This document shows positions 1 through 11,680 of a stretch of DNA of 64,000 nucleotides, piece after piece. The notes beneath the pieces are model-generated. The model had not been told where the DNA came from, did not search any database, and saw only the letters and a list, made by a program, of their open reading frames with translations. The translations under genes and the position numbers were made by a program. The DNA lies in the NCBI RefSeq assembly GCF_030936135.1, contig NC_082618.1:9025034-9089033 (forward strand), in the 5' to 3' direction. The stretch's first letter is position 1. Each line of letters opens with the position of its first letter. Source of the DNA: Gavia stellata. Its lineage: Eukaryota; Chordata; Aves; Gaviiformes; Gaviidae.

Positions 1-379
1 GCGCGCAGGAGGCAGGTCTGTCCGGCACTTTGCAAGAGGGAGCTTGCAAGGAGGATCCGGTGCAGTACGGTGGGGTTTGTTTCCAGGAGCATCAGTGTCA
101 GACAGCAGTGACCCCTGCCTGCACTCGGTCAGGGAAGGGCAGGCAATGCCAGAGCTGTCTCCCAGCTTCCTGCTTTGGCTGCTGAATTACAGCTCTCTGC
201 TAGGACGGAAACAGGATCCAGGGACCCCGTTTCCCACACTGTGCTGAGCTGTGGAGAAGCAGCATGCTCACTGGGCTTCTGCCAGAGCCGGAGGCGATAG
301 GAAAAGGCCTTTCTCCCCACGCCCTGTCACTGGCCGGTTTGCGCTTTGGCTGATCCCCCTTGTTTTTCTTTCGTCGCAG

Positions 380-3300
380 GCATCCCGACTCTCATCGTCC
401 TGGACTCCAAGGGAGAAGTGATCACGCGGCAGGGGCGGGTGGAGGTGCTGAACGACATCGAATGCCGCGAGTTCCCCTGGCATCCCAAGCCTGTGCTGGA
501 GCTGACGGACTCCAACGCCGTGCAGCTAAATGAGGGCCCCTGCCTCGTTCTCTTTGTAGGTATGGAGCATCGCTGCTTTGAAAGCAGAGCCTGTGCTCAG
601 GAATGGGGCTGGGCTACCTGCCAGCTTGGCTGGAGCTGGCCACGGGGCTGAGAACCTGCCTCCAGTGGTGACAGTGTCCATGGGAAGGGACATCAGCCCG
701 TTTCCATCACCAGGAGCAATGTTACGGGGTCCAGAGAGGTCATGGGGAGACAGAGGTCCCTGTGGAGTCCCCTCGAGGGATTCAAGGGGGCTAACAGACC
801 TGGAGCCTTGCCCGTACCAGAGAAATGGGCTGCTGCAGCTCGCGGGGGTTTGCCAGAGCCTGCCTGTGTCCACTGGTTTCCCGCAGCTCCAGCCCAGCCA
901 CCTGAGGGATGTGATGAAGTAGCGATTTGCAGTGGAGAGGAGCTATCGTATCAAAGATGGTTCAGCAGCAGCTGTGGAGAGGAATGCTGATTAGGTGTTG
1001 GGGAGTACGAGAAATACACTGTCACGGCTGGTGGTGGTGGAGATGGGAGAAGACTTTCTAGAGCAGGGACTTCAGGCACACGTGATGTCCCAGAGGAGGC
1101 AGAGAAGCGTCTCTGGGAGGGATTACAGCTCTGTGCTGGAAACCACAGCTTGGGTCTGGAATCCCTGGGCTTAACAGGGAGAACAGTCAGAGGAGCCTCT
1201 TTCATGCTCTGCTGGTCCTTGGGTATTCCCCCTGTGGGGCGCTGGCTGCAGGACAGGGCAGGCTTCTCCCCAAAGTTCCTGTCCCTCTTCCACTGCTAAC
1301 CCACACATGAAGCTCTGCCGCGGTTGGAAACAGCCTTAGAGCTCATCCAAAGCACAGCTGGCTCATTCCTCATCACTTCCCTGCCAGCGATGGATGGTTA
1401 AATCAGGCAAGGGCTGTGGCTGGGATGAGCTACGCTGCGCTGCGGGAGGAGCTGCACTGCAGGCTGAGCCCCGAGGGGGCTGGGGGCAGCAGAGGAGTGC
1501 GTGCAGTATCCTGGGGAGTGAGCGAAGGGGTCCTGGGCTCTCGGGGGAGGCCCGACTGCCCTTCTCAGAGCACGTCTGTCCCTTGAGTGGTCTGTGGAGC
1601 AGCGATGGGGATTTGCTGAAGAACCCCCCTTGCCCCCCTTAGCCTGTCGGGGTTGTGCAGGGGGCCTGGCCCAGGGCAGGGCTTGTGTCCTGCTTCCTTG
1701 CATGCCATTTGTGAGCAGCACACCCTTCTCTGCAGCGCTGATAACATGGCTCTCGCTCTTTCCCTTCTTCCCTTTCAGATTTCCTTTTGACCCTGATTAT
1801 TTATTCAGCAGAGCCCAGCAGGGGATGTGAGTGCAGAGCCAAAAATACTCTCCTCGTGCAGGGAGGACTGGCTGGCCACGCCAAGCGTGATTGATTGGGG
1901 CGGTGCTGCAGGCCTCGGGAAAGAGTTATTTTTATCTTGCTCTGAGCAAAGTTTTTCTGTCACCTTGCTGCAAACAGCTTGTTGGGAGAGTGCTATCCGG
2001 CCAGTGGCTGGGTCTCTCGCTCAGCGCTTGAGGGGATACGCGGCCTTGGTGAAATCTGCTGGCGATGTGCTGGGGCAGAGATGAAGCTGGTGCTGCACCA
2101 AGGCAGGCACCGGGGATGGGGGCTCCTGGCCAGCCTGTGTCCTGCTGGGACACCCCCCCAGCAGACTGATGCCTGCACTGCACGGGTAGCAACACCCCCA
2201 GGAGAAGACAGGCTTAGCAAGAGCCAGTTGTGAATAAATCCTGACTGATCTACATCCGTCCCCAGAGAGGTTAGGGCGAGGTTAGCCAGAGTGTGCAGGG
2301 CTGCCTGGAGTGCCGCCAGCAGCGGTTGTTTGTAGAAAAATCAATCCCTGCAGACACCCCACAATTCTACGTATTTACCACTGTCATGCACGCAGGACAG
2401 ACCCTGAAATCCAGTGTGCAGTGTCTCTGGCATCTCCTGCTTTGCTTGGAGAAGCCAGAGAGGAGGACAGGGATGTGTGGAGCAAGGGCAGAGAGCGCTT
2501 CGGGCACGGGCATCTCCTGTCCCAGCCAGGGGCTGGGTCTGTCATGTTGGGTGGTTACATCGGGAACCACGAGAGCTGCACGGGCTGCACGCGATGGGGA
2601 GACCAGGGGCCTCTCTTCTGCCGCCTTTTTTTTTTTTTTAATGCTAAAAGTTGTCCCCAAATTGAAATCATTTCATCTCGATGCTGCTCAAGGACGCAGT
2701 CTCTCCTCTTTTCAGCTCAGTATTTGAACTTCACTGGTGGCTGGCGTTTGATTGATGTTGCCATCTCTTTCTACTCTACTTCTGTCAAATCAAAGCTGCC
2801 TTCACAGTGCTGCTGCCGTGGAGGCTCGAGCAGAGAAGCTGCCGAGCAGCCATCCCAAGGCGGAGGGATGGTGGGTGGCGGGCAGGGGTGGCAGGCAGCC
2901 TCAGATCAGCACATTTGTTTGGTCTTCAAAACAACCCGATGCTTCTCAAACTGCAAAGTGGCTTTTTTGTGCCTGTTTGTCCCTGAGCTTTGGCAGCGGC
3001 ACCAGGGAGTGACCGGTGAACTATTTGGGGAGCAGGAGCTGCTCTTCTGTTACGTGTTTCCCTGTCTCACATGAAAAGCGCATTTCAGCTTCTCCCTAAT
3101 TGCTACAGAGCAGCGTGGCTTTGAAGTTCGCACTGTGCATCCGGGCTCTGGTTTCCTGCATGGTGGTGCTGTGGGATAGAGCTGCCGGCGCCCGGCCGGT
3201 TTGCATCTGTTTGATCCTAACCTCCTTTTTGCCTTGCCTCTTTTGTTTTGTCTCCCCACCTCTGTGCCCTGCAGATTCAGAGGATGACGGAGAGTCAGAG

Positions 3301-6171
3301 GCAGCAAAACAACTGATTCAGCCCATAGCTGAAAAAATCATCGCCAAGTACAAAGCCAAAGAGGAGGAGGCACCGTTGCTCTTCTTTGTGGCGGGCGAGG
3401 TAAGCGGGAGGAGAGCACAGGGCTGCAACCTGCTGTGTCTTCGTATGAGCACTGAGCTGGGTCGGGTACCACTGTTGCCACTCTTCAGGTGGGTAAACTG
3501 AGGCACAGAGCTACTGCAGCTAGTCAGGGACTGCGGAGCAAAGCCAGACCCAAGTCCTGGCTCAGTCCCCTGTACTCATTGCTGGATATTACTTCTGGCA
3601 AAGGGGTCGCAGGTGCATTTGCTCAGAGGTGGAAAAGCCTGATGGCAGGTGAGGAAGATGCTGGGGACAGGCAGAGAGGGGCTGGGGGAGGTGGGAGGGA
3701 GCCACCAGCTGCCCCCTCGAACCCTGAGGCTGCACAGGGAGGAAAGCTGGCTGGGCAGGGGCAGAGGAGCCAGGGTTTGGGTTTTAGCCTGGCCCAGCCG
3801 GTGCTGCCTTCCTCGGTGAGGTGCTGCTGCCCTTCTTCCTACCCCAGGAGAGGGCAGGGAGGCTCCAGCCGCTATCCTAAGGGGTGCCTGCAGGAGGCAG
3901 CCCCGATCCTGCAGACTGGGCCTGTTCCTGTGCCCTGCGGGTGATGCTGGACAAAACCGCCCCTGGGAGCAGACAGGAGCTGCTCGGGGAGCAGCGAGGC
4001 GGCATGGGGCTGTGCTCCCGTTGCTGGCCGCAGCAGAAGCGTCCCAGCTCCACTCTGCCCTGCCCTGGGGCTCGGCTGGGCATGTCACTGCAGCATTCAC
4101 CTGTCCCCCTGTGCAACGAGGGCTGCTTCCTGAGCTGGCCACGCTGTTGGTGGCTGGGATAGTATTTGGGGCATGTGCAGGCTGCAGTGCTCGGAGCCAG
4201 GGATCTGCTGAAGAGAACGGGAAATGGGGAAACGGGGCTTCTGGCCTGCCTTCCCCCTGTGCAGGCACTTTTCCCTGCTGCAGGCTTGAAAACGAGGAAA
4301 GTTTCGTGTAAGGGTCAAAAAAGCTCCCAGGCCCACTGGGGCCTGTGGTTCCCCTCCCTAGGCGTTGCGTGCTGCAGCTGCTGTGCGGCCATGCGCCTGC
4401 TCCGTCCTTCCAGGCTCACGTCACAGCCGCAGCATGCTGCAAGCAGGGCCCTCCAGAGCCGCCCTGTGCACAAAAGGGTCCCCACTGCCGCACCCTGGCC
4501 CCCCCTGCCAGGCAAGCCCCCACCGTCGCCTCCCACAGCCCCGTCAGCCCCCTTCGGGCAGGCGCTCCCGCTCCCACCGCTGTAATGGGTCTCCAAGCAT
4601 CCCAGCTCAGCCCCGCGCCCCTGAATAAACCCCTTGTTGGAAAGGCTATTTTGGGAGGGTCCAGGACCTGCCCCCTCCCCCAGAGCCTGTGAAGCGTTTT
4701 CCTCCCGCTCGCCGGCTGTAGCTGAAACATTGCCGCTATTCATCTGGCTCCTGACATCCCTATGGCGGCCAGGCCGAAGAATGGGGAGCGTCCGGCACGT
4801 CCCATTCATCCGTCACCTCAATAGCCAGGAGCGCTGGCCCCGGGTCTCCGCTGACCCCCATGCACAAAGCAGCCCAGCCACGGCCGGAGCAGGCGCCTCC
4901 CATTCCTCTCCCAGCGCCGTCTGGGCCAGTTTTGCATTGATTAAAAATGGGTTTTGGTCCCTCTGCAGGGATCAGATAAAGGACGAGGCATCCCGACACC
5001 TGGGGTGGGAGGTGGGAAGGGTGGGGGGTGGCCGAGCGCCCCAACCCCGAGGCGGCAGGCCCAGCCCCACTCGCCCTTCCCCGCCACGTGGTCCGGCTGC
5101 GCCAGAAACCCCTGCAATGGAAGGGGAGGCGCGACAGGAGTTACCCTGCCGACCGCCGCCACGCGCTGCAGAGCCACCAGCTGCTAACCAGATTGATTGA
5201 TTCCTATTACTGCCCTTGGAAAGGGGCTCGGAGGAACGCCCCGTTTCGGATGCTGTGTGTTGTGGGCTTGGCTGGGAGTGGGAGATGAATCGCCCCAGCG
5301 CCAGCTATTGCATTGCACAGCCTTGGCAGAGACAAATTCTTTTTTCCTCTTTGCCCAGAGGTGTGCTGTGCCTGGCTGAAGGGTGGGCAGCCTGCTCCCC
5401 CTGCAAGCAGCCTGCTGCTAGGAAGCCATGCAGCTTTTGTGCATGCCTTCAGACCCTTGGACCTGCCAGTGGGGTCTCAGTGTTGGCTCAAAGCACAGGT
5501 CTTTGTCCCATTCCTGTTTTCTGGTTTGCTTTGGGCGTGCACCTGGGTCCCTTCGGCATCCGTCCCTGGTGAGCGGCGAGACCGCGGCTGTGCTGGCAGA
5601 GGGCTGGCGAGCCCCCACGTTCAGAGCTTGCCCCCAGCTCAGGAGCTGCAGATGCCGAAATCGCTCCTGCCCCAGAGGCTCCAGGGTGGCTGGGGTAGCG
5701 GGTCTTTCCGAGGGTGCTGGGAGCTATGTCCTGTGCGGAAAGGGTTGGAGGAGTGCGTGGTCCCATCCCAGCCTGGGATAAATCAGCCCAGTTTGGTTGT
5801 GACACAAACCACAGGCAGGGCAGGCAGCAAGGCAGGTGCTGCCTGCTGCACTCATGGTCCTGCAGTGCTGGTGCAAGGCCCAAGTGCTTGGTATTTGTGG
5901 GCTGGACCACGGTGTGGAAGCAGCAAACCGCTCCTGGTTGTCCTGGCTCTGCTGATGGCTCTTCTCTCCCTCTCGTTTTGGCCTCCAGGACGATATGACC
6001 GACTCCCTGCGGGATTACACCAACCTGCCCGAGGCTGCGCCCCTGCTTACCATCCTGGACATGTCGGCCCGGGCCAAGTACGTGATGGATGTGGAGGAGA
6101 TCACGCCCGAGATCGTGGAAGCCTTTGTCAGCGACTTTCTAGCAGACAAGCTAAAACCTGAGCCCATCTAA
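380..6171 (+). CDS. NXN: Nucleoredoxin, last three coding exons (5' part outside window)
   Basis: Coding exons are 380-559, 3275-3399 and 5989-6171, each flanked by AG/GT, with phases that join cleanly and a TAA stop at 6169-6171. They encode the C-terminal ~162 residues of nucleoredoxin. Recognisable stretches are GIPTLIVLD, FPWHPKPVLEL, NEGPCLVLFVDSEDD, APLLFFVAGEDD and the C-terminus LKPEPI, nearly identical to mammalian NXN. NXN is a cytosolic and nuclear thioredoxin-fold oxidoreductase. It is known to bind Dishevelled and restrain Wnt/beta-catenin signalling in a redox-dependent way. The catalytic WCPPC motif and the first thioredoxin-like domain lie in upstream exons to the left of the window. 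What is seen is the end of the central thioredoxin-like domain and the C-terminal domain. MRM3 lies downstream in convergent orientation. Confidence 0.96.
560..3274 (+). other. NXN: NXN intron, 2.7 kb
   Basis: Intron between the first two visible NXN exons, with donor GTATGG and an acceptor ending CCTGCAG. It is GC-rich and mostly unique sequence. It contains a poly-T run near 2626-2639. Two A/T-rich motif clusters stand out: an AAAATA motif at about 1840-1848 and a TTATTTTTATC motif at about 1926-1936. These resemble MEF2 and GATA sites. Open frames here lack family similarity and look like chance. Confidence 0.8.
3400..5988 (+). other. NXN: NXN intron, 2.6 kb
   Basis: Intron between the second and last visible NXN exons (donor GTAAGC, acceptor GCCTCCAG). 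It carries one decayed MIR-like SINE near its 5' end. The block at about 4620-5230 looks compositionally distinct, mixing GC-rich stretches with short A/T motifs such as ATTGATTGATTCC. That could be a conserved regulatory segment, but alignment would be needed. No exon-like open frame is convincing. Confidence 0.75.
3483..3590 (+). repeat. Decayed MIR-like (core-SINE) fragment
   Basis: The run GTAAACTGAGGCACAGAG, followed by CAGCTAGTCAG, GGAGCAAAGCCAGACCCAAGTC and CTCAGTCCCCTGTACTC-like text, follows the 3' half of the MIR consensus in order and spacing. In MIR these are the AAACTGAGGCACAGAG, CAGCTAGT, AGAGC and AACCCAGGTCT blocks. This is an ancient tRNA-derived SINE family shared by amniotes. 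The call is by eye against the remembered consensus. Confidence 0.6.
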
Positions 6172-7160
6172 GGGGGCTTCTGCACCAACAGACATTATTT
6201 AAAACTAGGTCTCTTCCGCTGCTCGTGGATTCTCCAGCGTGTCCTCACGCCCGACCCAGTATCCAACCTTCTTGTGGTGCCTTGTTTTACGCAGTGAATC
6301 CTTCTCCTAAGCAAACTCCTTGAGATGCACTTTCAGCAGGGAGTCGTTGGCATTTGGAGACTTCGCTTGTGCTTCATGGTGATATATTCTCTAATAACCA
6401 GGCCAGAACTGTTACCATATTGTTATTTTATACACGGCACTAGCTAGCAGGCAAATCTTTTTGCATGGTGTTCTTCCCAACGTATGCATCAGGCAGTGGA
6501 TGGGGTTCTTGGGGCTCTTTTCTTCTTCTTCTCCTTCTTCTTTCCTTTCCTACCACCCCTGCTGACTAAGTGACTTTGAGGAAGCAATAAGGAAACTGTC
6601 CCCTTTGCCCCTGGCCCATCCTCCTTTCCCATGCGAGTGTCCTGACGAGGCCGAGACAAAGTCTTAACTGCTGACAACTTCTGAAAGACCACGGTGCAGC
6701 CGAGCTCTTCCTCTTGGGGTTGAGACCCTTCCGGGTGGGTTTCCCACCTCCCACCCCAAACATCAACAGCCTTAGGCGGCGTTGGCTGTGCATGTTGGGG
6801 GGTCACCCGCCTGCAATGGGTGGATGTTCCCTCCCTCCCTCTCTGAGCCAGGAGGAGGACCACCATCGGGCTGCCCTCAACTCTCTTGTCTCTCCTTTGT
6901 GCTTTCCCCACCCCTTCTTGCCCCTTCTCTCTGGTATGAATTGTCCTCTCCCCTCTATGTTAGTTGATTGAGCTGTTTTTTGTAGGTGTGTCCCAAACGG
7001 AACGTTAATGGTGCTGTTCTTTAAAAAATAACCAAAAAAACCCAACAAAAAAAAAAATCGCTCCCTAACCCAAGCAGCACAGCCGAGCCCCTGAAAAGTG
7101 ACATTGTAAAAACTGTACATGGTGATTGGAACTTTGTAATAAAACTGTTATAATAACCTC
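6172..7160 (+). other. NXN: NXN 3' untranslated region
   Basis: About 1 kb between the NXN stop codon and a canonical poly(A) signal. It contains a CT-rich tract (about 6520-6550), a cluster of runs of A (about 7022-7058) and unstructured GC-rich sequence. The end is inferred from the signal at 7138-7143; the cleavage site itself cannot be seen. Confidence 0.7.
7138..7143 (+). terminator. NXN: NXN polyadenylation signal
   Basis: AATAAA hexamer about 970 bases after the NXN stop codon, within TTTGTAATAAAACTG. The A/T-rich sequence just before it and the shift to GC-rich sequence right after fit a 3' end here. Confidence 0.7.
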
Positions 7161-9430
7161 GTCCCCGGAGGTGCCGATTGCCGCGTCCCGCCGTCGGGGA
7201 GAGGGAGCCCGCCTGGGACCCGCGCAGCAGGGTCACAGCCCCCACCGCCCCGCCGAGGGTCTCCCCCGGCTCTTGCAGGTCGCAGCAGTGCCTGAGATGG
7301 TTTCCATCAGCGTCCCTGGGAGGGTGGTCTCCCGGAGCCGTGCGTGGTGTGTGCTGAATAGCGGGTGTTGTGCAAGCCACCGCTTGTCCCTTTCAGCTCG
7401 TTAGTCAGCGATGGCAGGGTTACAGCCTCTCCCCTTTTATCACTGCTGCAGCAACCCACCCTGGCAGGAGCTGGGAAAAGCTGCCAGCTCGGCAAGGCAG
7501 GAACTGTATAAATCCACCCTGTGTTTTGCACGTTTCAGAGGCTCTCGTGTTTGGTGGTGATTAACTGACTGGTGAGCTGTTGGAGGAGCAGCAGTGCTGC
7601 CCGCCTCACTGGTCCCTGAGCCAGGGAGGGCAGGAGCAGCTGGAGGGGGCTGTGTGTGGCTGGGCCGGGGGCAGGAGCCAGTGCGAGCACGACGGCAGCA
7701 GCATAGCGGCATTGGGAGCTGCGGTTTGCTGCAGCTCCCGAGGGGCTGGGCTGTGAGCAGCCCACCCTAAATTAACAGTAAATTGACTCGTATCCCCTTT
7801 ACTGGAGATTTTTGAGGAAATGGCCTTTTCAGTGAGTTACCCATCGCAGGATTAAGGGCTCCTGCAGTGAGCTGTGCCTGGCTGGACTCAAGCTGCGTGG
7901 AAGCTGCTGAGCAGCAGCGTTGCCTCCAGCCCCCACTGCCACCCAGCACACACACCACCTGTGCTCAGCGGGTGCCTGCTCGTTTGGGGGCAATCGTGAT
8001 GGGTTTGTGGTTTGAAAGACCACGGGGTCTGTAGCATTTGGTCGTGCAGCAGCGGCCGATTTTTTTAGAGAGGAAGAACCTGTATTGCCCTCCAGATGTT
8101 GCGGTTCGGGCTCCCAGCAAGCCCGTAAGCTCAGCACTGCTGTAGCTGCTCAGTAGGAACTGGAGCAAAAGCAGCAATTTTCTGGCTGAGAATTGGCTTG
8201 TTTGGGGTCAGTTTGATGAGACTGGGGCTGGAACTGGGCTCTGCAGATAGACTTGCTCAGCTGGAGCAGTTTCAGGCTTTAGGTAATGCTACTGACAGCA
8301 CACCGCACACCTAGCCCGGGCAGCACTGTGCGCCGCTCGGATACAAGGGCTTGGGCATGGAAGGGGCTGAATCTCCATCTGCGGGTATTTCTCAAGCAGA
8401 CAATATAAATAATTTCAATGTGATAATGGGAAACCGGAACCAGCAGAGAGTGGGCTGACAGTAAGTAGCTGGTTGTGCGACTCTCAGCCAGAGCAGAGGA
8501 GGCATTTTCAAATGGGCAGCAAGCCGGGTGGCAGCCAGCGCTGTCACAGGAGCCATCCATCAACATGCAGCTGCCAGCGATGCAGAGAGCGTTGTGCAGC
8601 CTGGGCGGGAGCCTCCAGCATGACCAGGGCTGTGTGGCACATCCTGGATCCATGGAGCTGGGTTGCTGTGAGCCAATTTGTTGCCCTCAGGGAGGCAGGG
8701 GCAAGCCTTGTGGTCTCCTTCCCTGGGGCCCAGCGCCCGTTCCCCTCCAAGGGATGGCCACAGCGAGTGGCAGTGCCCACAGCTCCTTTCCCAGCCTTCC
8801 CCTCCCTCATTCATAATTCATCAGCGCCAAGGCCCAGTTGCCAAGCGAGCGGTACCCAGGTGGCTGCACGGGGACAGACACCACCACCTCCCGGCAGCGG
8901 TGCGGTCGCGAGTGGCGGAGCTCAGACACCACAACCAGGCCGAGGGCCAGCCTGGCATGTGGCGGGCACCCACGGCAGGGTTGGGGTGCTGCTCTCATCA
9001 CTTGTTAGAGCGTGGGGGTTGCGTAAGTACAGGCAGGACCCACTCAGGTGGCCGCTATTTGGCCTTTCTGACCCCAAAACCACTAGCACCATCCAGGCTG
9101 CACAACCCAGGGACGCGAGAGGAAGGACACATTGTCAGCGGCATCCTGGTCGAGCTGGCACAAACGCTGCTGCAGCAGCTGCGCCCTGACCCCACAGCAA
9201 GGGATCTGAGGCCTCCCCAGATCTGCTGGGTGAGAGAGTGAGAAAAGCCGGGCAGCGGGGAGCTGGCTGCCAGCAATCCCACATGCCGGCTTTTCCCTTC
9301 TCACTAGCATCACCCTGCGGCCAGAGCTCCCACAGGCTTGCCTGGGAGTCACGCACTCATCCAGGCACAGCTCCAACACTGCCAGAGCTGTTTAATACTC
9401 ATTTACTGCAAACCAAACAGCCCGAGCTGC
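7161..9430. other. Intergenic region between convergent NXN and MRM3
   Basis: About 2.3 kb of mostly GC-rich unique sequence between two convergent 3' ends. Open frames in both strands lack recognisable domains or start/splice support. A short A/T-richer block at about 8390-8470 stands out from its surroundings. I see no RNA gene or mobile element here. Confidence 0.65.
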
Positions 9431-9433
9431 TCT

Positions 9434-9439
9434 TTTATT
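9434..9439 (-). terminator. MRM3: MRM3 polyadenylation signal
   Basis: TTTATT on the + strand is AATAAA in the MRM3 sense, about 58 bases beyond the stop codon. This gives a very short 3' UTR. Confidence 0.7.
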
Positions 9440-9496
9440 AACTCTACAGCATGCCAAAGGGAAGAGATGCTTCTTCAGCACCCAAACCTCAGCAGT

Positions 9497-11677
9497 TTAG
9501 CCCACTACAGGGAACTTCTGCCTCTCGTCTTCCTGCTTGTGCCTCTGCAGCAACTGTCTCTTCCCCTCAAACAGCACAATGCCAGCAGCAATAGCAGAGT
9601 TCAAGCTGTCCACGCCTGGCACCACGGGAATGACCAGTCTCTTCCCCCCGGTGCTGGCTGCGAGGTGAAGCGCGTCTGGACTCAGACCATGGGTCTCTCC
9701 ACCGATCACCACTGCCACTGGAGTCTGTGTCCAGTTCTCGTAGTAATACTGCGCGGCCAGCTCTGGGACACAGACACCTGCCGCCCCCTCCTCATCTTCG
9801 TGCTCAGGGGCAGCCTTGGGTTCGGATTTCATAGGAGCTTTCTGGTTGCCAGGACCAGAGCCAGCCCCGCCAGCTCCCCTCAGCATGGACATGGTGTCAG
9901 CCTGAGTGCCTGGGTCTTTGTTGTCAGCCACGCAGACCTGGATACTGGCAGGAAGGTTGCTGGGAACAGATTCCCAGTCCAGGTTGGCGATGATGGGCAG
10001 ACGGAAGTGAGCCCCCATGCCTGCACGGAGCACTTTTGGCTCCCATGGATCCACACAGCCTGAGACGGAAAGGGGAAAAAACAGCGATAGTGCAGCAGCT
10101 CCGAGCAAGACGGATTCAGTAGCTGCTGCCCACAGCAAACCATGTCTGGGCTAGGCACTGCTTACAAACTCTTGGGAACAACATCTTCAGGCACCTCTTA
10201 TTCCCTGCCTTACCCCCAAACTAAACTTTTTTCCCCCAGGGAATGGCTCCTACCTTTGGTGAGCAGCACTTTCGCACAGCCTACTCCCGCTGCAGATCTC
10301 AGAATAGTCCCCAAATTTCCTGGATCTCGGATATTGTCGCAGATGAGGAGCAGTGGCAAGGAGCTGGTTAGCTGAGCGGCAGGGTAAGACATCTTGGCAT
10401 GGTCGGGCTTGGAAAAGATCCCTGAGGAGACAAAAGTGCTGACAGGCTTCTGACTCACACACCCCAAGGAGAGGGCTGTCTCTGATTTAGTTGGCCTGAA
10501 TCTCACTAAAGAGGTGCTGGGGAAAGCATTAGGAAAAGCACGGCTTAAAAGAAGTTTGAGAAGAGTTTGTCACTTTACAAGGAGAACTATTCCCATATGA
10601 GCTGGAGCAACGTGCTCTTAAAAATGAGCAGCAGCACCTTCAGTGTGCTCCAGGAGCCACTTTCACAGTCACCACAGCAGGCCAAATCAAAGGGAATTCT
10701 CTCAAATTATGCCACTTTTGCCACATTGCCAGAACGTCTAGGGGAAGGTTATGAAGAGAGAGTCATTATCCACTTACTAAGTGTGAAATAAGTTTTCCTT
10801 TGAGCAGTGTTGTGGCTGTTTCTAAGGCAACTTACCTATAAGCCCCTGAGGAGTTACGAGGTCAGACCAGCTCTTAATGTCTTCAAATTTCACCTTAACT
10901 AAGTTGGCTCGTTTTAGCTCTGCCTCAGGCAGCTCCTTCAGGTGCTCCACAGTGCTGAAGAAGAGAGTCCGCAGCACAGCTCCTGCCTCCAGGGCGTCCT
11001 TGATCAGCCTGTGACCCTCCAGCAGAACCTTCCCGTGATGATCCCGAAACTTCTTCGACTTGGCGATAGTCACCACTTTTCTGCGGAGCAGTTAATCAGA
11101 GAAAAGGGCCGTGACGCTAACACCACCTCCAGCCTGACGTTTGCCAGCTGCTGAGAGCCTCCCTCGGAAGCTCCCCCGGTATCTTTAGGCAGCTGTAACT
11201 GGCGTTGGGGGATCAGTCTCTACCCACCACCCCCAAATGTCGGAATTTGGCCTCAAATTCCGCAGATGGGACACCGGGCAGCTCAGGGGGGGTTCCACGG
11301 GGGGCTCAGAGCGGGGCAGCCCCGAGCACGGCCGGGCCCGCCCGCCCCGCGGCAGCGCTGGGGCCCAGCTCCCTCCCGCAGCGGTGATGCCCGCGGGCCG
11401 CGCCTCACCCCAGCCTCCTGTCACCGGGCGCCGCCTTCTCGTACCACAGCCCCGGCCCGGCCGAGCTCCGCTCCACCGCTGGCAGAGGCGGCGGCGGGGG
11501 GCGCTCCCGGGGGCTCTGCTGCGCCTCGGCCGCCGCGCCCCGCTCCTTCTGCGGCGGCAGCACCCGCACGGGGCTCCGCCGCAGCGCCCGCACCCCGCGC
11601 CGCCCCACCGCCGCCGCCTCCCCGGGCCGCAGCAGGCAGCGGCCCAGCCCCGGCGCCAGCTTCCTCAGCGCCGCCAT
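9497..11677 (-). CDS. MRM3: Mitochondrial rRNA methyltransferase 3 (SpoU/TrmH family)
   Basis: Exons in transcript order are 11409-11677, 10836-11080, 10254-10421 and 9497-10059. All have GT-AG borders, and they sum to 414 residues plus a stop, against 420 in human. The N-terminus is arginine-rich with no acidic residue for about 19 residues, as in a mitochondrial targeting peptide. The SPOUT methyltransferase signatures are present: [14 protein letters not shown] (about residues 201-214), [11 protein letters not shown] (about 344-354) and [17 protein letters not shown] (about 371-387), which form the SAM-binding trefoil knot. The human enzyme 2'-O-methylates G1370 of 16S mt-rRNA in the peptidyl-transferase region of the large mitoribosomal subunit. 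A Gly/Ala- and Glu-rich linker (about residues 275-322) interrupts the catalytic domain. It diverges from GLOD4 through a tiny shared promoter. It was formerly called RNMTL1. Confidence 0.95.
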
Positions 11678-11680
11678 CTT
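11670..11680 (-). promoter_or_regulatory. MRM3: YY1 motif overlapping the MRM3 start codon
   Basis: Read in the MRM3 sense, the sequence AAGATGGCGGC matches the YY1 consensus and includes the ATG itself. YY1 sites that embed the translation start are a known class in TATA-less housekeeping promoters. Binding here is inferred from sequence only. Confidence 0.55.

Noticed and set aside
5313-6161. 282-codon frame ending inside the last NXN exon
   Set aside because: It uses the wrong frame of a confirmed NXN exon and reads intron sequence; no similarity.
8473-9189. 238-codon frame between NXN and MRM3
   Set aside because: GC-rich intergenic sequence, no recognisable motif, no promoter or splice support.
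9338-10063. 241-codon frame antisense to MRM3 exon 4
   Set aside because: It mirrors a strongly supported coding exon on the other strand.
10422-10520. Upstream extension of MRM3 exon 3, open up to about 10506
   Set aside because: Splicing there gives a stop or an extra segment not found in the family. The acceptor at 10422-10423 joins in phase and restores the conserved GIF.KPDH sequence.
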